Part shown: piece by piece, positions 59,971 through 64,000 of the stretch | Layout: the number at the start of each line of letters is the position of its first letter | Numbering within the stretch: the first letter of the stretch is position 1 | Assembly (NCBI GenBank): GCA_001784055.1 | Contig: MFOZ01000019.1 | Location: 15,252-79,251 of the forward strand | Direction of reading: 5' to 3' | From: Candidatus Levybacteria bacterium RIFCSPLOWO2_01_FULL_42_15 | GTDB taxonomy: Bacteria > Patescibacteriota > Microgenomatia > Levybacterales > UBA12049 | DNA: 64,000 bases | The notes under the pieces: model-generated | What the model was told of the DNA's origin: nothing | What the model saw: only the letters and a program-made list of their open reading frames with translations | The model's database searches: none | Position numbers and translations under genes: made by a program

Positions 59971-61643
59971 GCATACTTTACGCAGCCACAAGCACACTTT
60001 TCTTTGTCTGGATTTCCAGAAATATTTTATACTGGGTACACCTTTGGCAAATAAAAGAGTATCGGTGGGATCGGCTTTCGGTTCATCTTAGAGAGACGGT
60101 TCAAGGAAGGTCGCTTTTTTTCTCACCTCTTCTTCTTTTCAAAGTAGTACTTATAGGTGCATTTATCCTGGTAATCCAAAAACAGCTTTCTCTTTCTTTA
60201 TACCACAGCGCAATCACGTTTGTGTTTGCCTTGCAATTTAGCTCTGTGGTAAAAGAAGTAGGGAGAAAAACCATAAAGATCCCTAAGCCAACGATAAAGG
60301 CAGTGATTATTAGTGGATTTTCTCTCTTTATCCTTTTCTCTCTTTTTTCTCTTCCGCTGTTGGATCGATTTGCATGGATTCTTTTAATCGATCGCCTGCT
60401 TCCTGCTGTTGTTTTAGTTGCGACACTTATCATGTCGTTTCCAAGCGGGCTTTACTATGATTGGAAAATCGCTCGGGCGATAAGGCTTTTAAGGAAGCAG
60501 AAAAAGCTTATCGTAATGGGCATTACCGGAAGTTATGGAAAAAGCTCAACAAAAGAATATCTTGCGCAGCTTTTGAGAACAAAATTTTCTCTTATTGCTA
60601 CTTTCGGTACCCAAAATACGCCCATTGGTTTGGCAAACACAATTCTTGAGAAAATGCAAGACAAAACGGCTATTTTTGTTGCGGAGATGGGTGCATACAA
60701 AAGAGGGGAGATTGCACAGCTTGCCCAAATGGTTCATCCAACAATAGGAGTTCTTACCGGTATCAACGCGCAACATTTCTCTCTCTTTGGTAGCATTGAA
60801 AATACGATTGATGCAAAGTATGAACTTATTGAGTCGATTTCTCCTAACGGTTTATGTCTTTTTAACGGGAATAACGTTTACACGTACGAATTGTGGAAAC
60901 GGGCATTGCGTGAAAATCGTAACGCAGTATTATATAGGGTTCTAACGACTAATTCCTTTTCCGAAGAACAATTTAAACAGGAGCATGGGATTATTGCCTA
61001 TAACGCGCGTATTTCTTCGCGTAGTGTTTCCTTTGATGTTGTTCTGAAGAAGAAAGGGAAACCAAGAATAAAAATAGAGAGTCTGGGAGCGCCAATTGGT
61101 GGGATTCACACACTTGAAAATCTTCTTCCCGCAATTTATGTTGCGTATATTTTAGAAATGAAACCTTTTGAAATTAAAGAAGCGTTATCCCTGCTTGTTT
61201 CGCCTGTTCATACCATGAGCATTCTTAGATCTTTTTTGGGAGTAATTCTTCTAGACAATACGCATAATACAAATCCTCGTGGTATTGAGGCTGCGGTACT
61301 ATTACTTAAGCAGTATCTAAGACAGAAAAAAAGACTATGTGTTTTTGTATTGCAACCAATGATTGAATTGGGTAGCAGAGGGAAAGAGGAGCATAGGATA
61401 GCGGGAAGAGCTATTGGTGCGGTTTGTTCTTATCTTTTTCTAACAAATAAGAATTTTTATCAAGAAATCGTAAAAGGAGTTCGGGATAGCGGAGGAAAAT
61501 GTAAGGTAAAAATAGCAAGCCCTCAAATCATTGCGAGTTTTGTCAAGACCCTGACGAAAGATGATATTATGTATTTTGAGGGAAGAGAGACCGCGTCTTC
61601 TTTGGTAAAGATTCTTAAGCGAGATCCAAAAACAGATATATGA
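59967..61643 (+). CDS. murF: MurF-like ligase with an N-terminal membrane domain
   Basis: MurF joins D-Ala-D-Ala to UDP-MurNAc-tripeptide. Residues about 190-558 hold the Mur ligase core: ATP loop MGITGSYGKSSTKEYL (about 190-205), TQNTPIGLANTI near 220, AEMGAYKRGEI near 240, LTGINAQHFSLFGS near 265, and the C-terminal domain LLDNTHNTNPRGIEAA near 427. The usual soluble MurF first domain is missing; residues 1-170 instead form about five membrane helices. The enzyme would be tethered to the membrane, next to MraY. A cyanophycin-type or other Mur-like ligase is the alternative. Confidence 0.82.
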   Translation: MSILYAATSTLFFVWISRNILYWVHLWQIKEYRWDRLSVHLRETVQGRSLFFSPLLLFKVVLIGAFILVIQKQLSLSLYHSAITFVFALQFSSVVKEVGRKTIKIPKPTIKAVIISGFSLFILFSLFSLPLLDRFAWILLIDRLLPAVVLVATLIMSFPSGLYYDWKIARAIRLLRKQKKLIVMGITGSYGKSSTKEYLAQLLRTKFSLIATFGTQNTPIGLANTILEKMQDKTAIFVAEMGAYKRGEIAQLAQMVHPTIGVLTGINAQHFSLFGSIENTIDAKYELIESISPNGLCLFNGNNVYTYELWKRALRENRNAVLYRVLTTNSFSEEQFKQEHGIIAYNARISSRSVSFDVVLKKKGKPRIKIESLGAPIGGIHTLENLLPAIYVAYILEMKPFEIKEALSLLVSPVHTMSILRSFLGVILLDNTHNTNPRGIEAAVLLLKQYLRQKKRLCVFVLQPMIELGSRGKEEHRIAGRAIGAVCSYLFLTNKNFYQEIVKGVRDSGGKCKVKIASPQIIASFVKTLTKDDIMYFEGRETASSLVKILKRDPKTDI

Positions 61644-62881
61644 TACGCCCAATTGCCATTGGTCTCTCTCCAAATACGACTTTTTTGGATGTTCTATTTT
61701 CAATCCGCTTATTAATTCAGCCATGGATATACCAAAAAGGGAACTATATCAAGAAGCTGGAAGATTGGTTTTTACGCTATTTTCATGCCGATGTAGCGGT
61801 ATCTTTTGATAGTGCCCGCATTGCTCTTTTTTATACTTTAAAATCTCTTGGGATAAAAGAAGGAGATGAGGTTCTTCTGCAAGCATTTACCTGCGTTGCG
61901 GTTCCCAACGCGATAATGTGGGCAAAAGCAAAACCAGTGTACGTTGATATTGCCAACTCTTACACCATTGATACAAAAGATCTGGAGAAAAAAATAACTT
62001 CTTCCACCAAAGCAATCATTGTGCAGCATACGTTTGGAATCCCGGCGGAGATGGATCAAATTGTAGGTATTGCAAAAAAGCACAATCTTTTTGTCATAGA
62101 GGATTGTGCTCATACGATTGGAGGAATGTATAAAGAACAAAAGCTTGGATCGCTTGGAGACGTGGGTATTTTTAGTTTTGGCAGGGATAAAGCCTTTTCT
62201 TCTGTATTTGGAGGGATTGTGATTACCTCGCGCAAGAATATTGGAAAACAGTTAAAAGTCTTCCAAGGCAATTTATCACACCCATCTATTTTATGGATTG
62301 CGCAGCAACTTTTCCATCCGGTTGCCCTTTCTCTCGTTTTTCCTTTATACAACCTTTTTTTAGGAAAAATGTTCCTTTTATCCTTGCAGCTGTTTGGAAT
62401 GCTTTCGCTTCCTTTAGAGACTGAAGAAAAACAGGGAAAATTCCCCCATAATTTGGGGAAAAAAATGCCAAATGCCCTGGCAGCATTAGCTCTCTTTCAA
62501 CTTAAAAGAATTTCGCAGTTTAATGCAAGAAGAAAAGAAATCGCAAGCGAATACGTCCAAAAGATTAACGTACTATACTCCGGTACATTGTATAAAAATA
62601 TAATTCCTTTTTTACGTTTTCCGCTTGTTGTTGAAAAAAGAGAAGAGATGCTTAATTTCTTCAGATCCAAAAAAATCTATGTTGGGAAATGGTATTCTGA
62701 AGTCGTAGATCCAAAGGGCGTTGATTTAAAACAAGTTTTTTATAAAACAGGTTCTTGTCCAAATGCAGAATATATAGCAAAGCATATTCTTAATGTACCT
62801 ACATATCCTACCATGACGGATTCTGACGTTAAAAACGTAATTAATGTATTTCAAAAATATGATCAAGATCATAGAAATTGA
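61640..62881 (+). CDS. DegT/DnrJ/EryC1/StrS family aminotransferase
   Basis: This 413-residue PLP protein has SFDSARIALFYTLKSLGIKEGDEV (about 54-77), IEDCAHTIGG near residue 153 with the PLP-binding aspartate, and the Schiff-base lysine in FSFGRDKAFSSVFGG near 180. It differs from the sugar aminotransferase at 17965 and has extra hydrophobic residues near 220-255. In a mur operon it may transaminate a wall amino sugar or a cross-bridge precursor; this is inferred. ATGA overlap with murF; the last 23 bases overlap the FemAB gene. Confidence 0.8.
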   Translation: MIRPIAIGLSPNTTFLDVLFSIRLLIQPWIYQKGNYIKKLEDWFLRYFHADVAVSFDSARIALFYTLKSLGIKEGDEVLLQAFTCVAVPNAIMWAKAKPVYVDIANSYTIDTKDLEKKITSSTKAIIVQHTFGIPAEMDQIVGIAKKHNLFVIEDCAHTIGGMYKEQKLGSLGDVGIFSFGRDKAFSSVFGGIVITSRKNIGKQLKVFQGNLSHPSILWIAQQLFHPVALSLVFPLYNLFLGKMFLLSLQLFGMLSLPLETEEKQGKFPHNLGKKMPNALAALALFQLKRISQFNARRKEIASEYVQKINVLYSGTLYKNIIPFLRFPLVVEKREEMLNFFRSKKIYVGKWYSEVVDPKGVDLKQVFYKTGSCPNAEYIAKHILNVPTYPTMTDSDVKNVINVFQKYDQDHRN

Positions 62882-63878
62882 CGAGAAAAAAATTTGGGAT
62901 GAGTTTTTAGATAAAAAAGAAATCCAGTTTTTTCCCTTATTTCAGTCATGGAATTGGGGAGAAGTTCAAAAGCAAACCGGAGACGAGCTGTTGCGCGTTG
63001 GAGCGTATAAAAACAATAAGCTAGCTGCGGTGTGTCAGATTATTGACATACATGCGAAACGAGGACATTATCTGCATCTTCGTCATGGACCGGTACTTGT
63101 GCCCTTTGATTCAGCCGTGTTTGATGCGCTACTCGTCTATGTTAAAAAAGTCGCTTGTCAAAAGAAAGCTTCATTCGTTCGACTCAGTCCGCTCGTTGAA
63201 AAAAGTCAGGCAGACAAAGCTATGTTAAGCGCAGGAGGTATGATAGGCGCACCAATTCACAACATGGATGCGCAGGTATGTTGGGTTTTAGACATCACAA
63301 AGCCGGAAGAACAACTCCTTAAAGAAATGCGCAAGTCTCACCGCTATCTAATCCGTAAGGCACAAGGCATGAACATTACCATTAGAAAAACAAAAGGAGC
63401 CTCAAGTATCAATATCTTCTTGGAAATCTACAAAGATTTGTCTGGGAGGAAACATTTTGTTCCCCATAAGGGAATAAAAGAAGAGCTTGACGTCTTTGGA
63501 AAAGAAGATCAGGCATTATTGTTTTTGGCCGAATATAAACAGAAGGTCATTGGGGGAACGCTTATTTTGTTTGTTGGAAATAATGCCATTTATCACCATG
63601 GGGCATCTGTTGAAGGCTATAGAGATGTACCTGTTTCATATCTTTTACAGTGGGAAGCAATTTTAGAAGCCAAGAGAAGAGACAAAAAGCTCTATAATTT
63701 TTGGGGAATCGCACCATCTGATTCCTCCAGACATCCATGGCAGGGATTAACGCTTTTCAAAACAGGTTTTGGGGGAGAAAAAAAGGAGTTTCTTCACGCG
63801 CAAGATATTCCCCTCTCTTTTTGGTACGGGAAAAACTACTTGGTGGAATACATCCGAAAACTACAAAGAGGCTATTAA
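62859..63878 (+). CDS. FemABX-type peptidyltransferase
   Basis: Fem-type transferases add amino acids from tRNA to the peptidoglycan stem peptide. The protein has 339 residues from the ATG at 62859 (an ATG at 62844 is also in frame). It shows the double GNAT fold: FQSWNWGEVQKQTGDE near residue 30, HLRHGPVLVP near 65, and in the second half MRKSHRYLIRKAQ near 150-162, GGTLILF near 230 and FWGIAP near 284. Its place before mraY suggests that it branches the lipid-linked precursor. It is not fused to a serine-tRNA synthetase-like coiled coil. Confidence 0.87.
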   Translation: MIKIIEIDEKKIWDEFLDKKEIQFFPLFQSWNWGEVQKQTGDELLRVGAYKNNKLAAVCQIIDIHAKRGHYLHLRHGPVLVPFDSAVFDALLVYVKKVACQKKASFVRLSPLVEKSQADKAMLSAGGMIGAPIHNMDAQVCWVLDITKPEEQLLKEMRKSHRYLIRKAQGMNITIRKTKGASSINIFLEIYKDLSGRKHFVPHKGIKEELDVFGKEDQALLFLAEYKQKVIGGTLILFVGNNAIYHHGASVEGYRDVPVSYLLQWEAILEAKRRDKKLYNFWGIAPSDSSRHPWQGLTLFKTGFGGEKKEFLHAQDIPLSFWYGKNYLVEYIRKLQRGY

Positions 63879-63881
63879 GTT

Positions 63882-63890
63882 TGATATAAT
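63882..63890 (+). promoter_or_regulatory. extended -10 promoter of mraY, leaderless
   Basis: TGATATAAT (TGn plus a perfect TATAAT at 63885-63890) ends 8 bases before the first ATG of the last gene (63899) and 11 before the second. Confidence 0.55.
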
Positions 63891-63898
63891 ATACGTCT

Positions 63899-64000
63899 AT
63901 GATGCGGCTTTTAGGGCTTACTATAATGTCGTTTGTTATCAGTGGGACTTTGTTTGTGCCATTTATCGATTTTCTCTACAAAATAAAGCTCAGAAGAAGA
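63899..64000 (+). CDS. mraY: phospho-MurNAc-pentapeptide transferase (MraY), 5' part only
   Basis: Only the first 34 codons are in the window. A hydrophobic helix (LLGLTIMSFVISGTLFVPFI, residues 4-23) leads into DFLYKIKLRRR, the first helix and basic loop seen at the start of MraY. The position right after murF and femAB fits the dcw order, where mraY follows murF. The start may be either of two consecutive ATGs (63899 or 63902). The rest lies beyond the window, so the call rests mainly on this short match and on context. Confidence 0.6.
   Translation, partial: MMRLLGLTIMSFVISGTLFVPFIDFLYKIKLRRR

Noticed and set aside
1..64000. UGA recoded as glycine, as in some CPR groups
   Set aside because: TGA is used as a clean stop in many overlapped ATGA junctions, and no conserved protein needs read-through.

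Overview
The window looks like part of the chromosome of an ultrasmall Candidate Phyla Radiation bacterium (Patescibacteria), probably of the Microgenomates group. This is inferred from AT-rich DNA, very tight gene packing with ATGA/TAATG junctions, a DUF4012 envelope protein, compact or domain-trimmed Mur enzymes, and glycosyltransferases interrupted in frame by small palindromic repeats. The standard genetic code fits every gene. I see no rRNA, tRNA, CRISPR array, transposase or phage gene, and no gene-free stretch longer than 300 bases.

Bases 1-27,000 are an accessory glycan-biosynthesis region with genes on both strands. Bases 225-6281 (+) hold two sugar-nucleotide epimerases, a PIG-L deacetylase, an ATP-grasp ligase, a thiamine-diphosphate enzyme of the acetolactate synthase family and a HAD phosphatase. 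Bases 6305-10470 (-) are a five-gene deoxysugar operon (rmlC, a sugar C-methyltransferase, an epimerase, an acetyltransferase, rmlD). Bases 10520-15381 (+) hold two GT2 glycosyltransferases and what looks like the whole GDP-D-glycero-D-manno-heptose pathway: a HddC-GmhB fusion, HddA and GmhA. Bases 15387-17874 (-) hold a formyltransferase, a NodB-type deacetylase and a methyltransferase. Bases 17965-21271 (+) hold a DegT aminotransferase, a membrane protein and a NeuD/PglD-type acyltransferase. Bases 21341-27671 mix membrane proteins and glycosyltransferases with three gene fragments, which suggests repeated cassette exchange.

Bases 27723-41211 (all +) are a glycan assembly and export block: GT4 and GT2 glycosyltransferases, acyltransferase, a fused O-antigen polymerase/GT-C protein, a PMT-type GT-C enzyme, ManC and an initiating phosphoglycosyltransferase. 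Bases 41287-47170 hold a DUF4012 protein, RecO, glycyl-tRNA synthetase, PurF and a small anchored protein.

Bases 47256-64000 are a reorganised division and cell-wall (dcw) cluster: mraZ (behind a clear three-repeat MraZ operator), rsmH, ftsL, ftsI, murE, murC, murB, murA, a GlmU pyrophosphorylase domain, a GNAT acetyltransferase, a HAD phosphatase, glmS, an alpha/beta hydrolase, a membrane-anchored murF, a DegT aminotransferase, a FemAB transferase and the start of mraY. Together these would make UDP-GlcNAc, UDP-MurNAc-pentapeptide and probably a peptide cross-bridge.

The most notable signals are: (i) families of palindromic repeats inserted in frame in coding genes, one 67-bp element being read in two different frames in two unrelated genes; (ii) a recurrent promoter layout, often an extended -10 (TGnTATAAT) ending 6-9 bases before the ATG, implying leaderless mRNAs at operon starts; (iii) a possibly eukaryote-like UDP-GlcNAc route using a GNAT; (iv) a candidate YerE-like branched-sugar enzyme; and (v) unusual fusions or domain swaps in the polymerase, heptose and MurF proteins.
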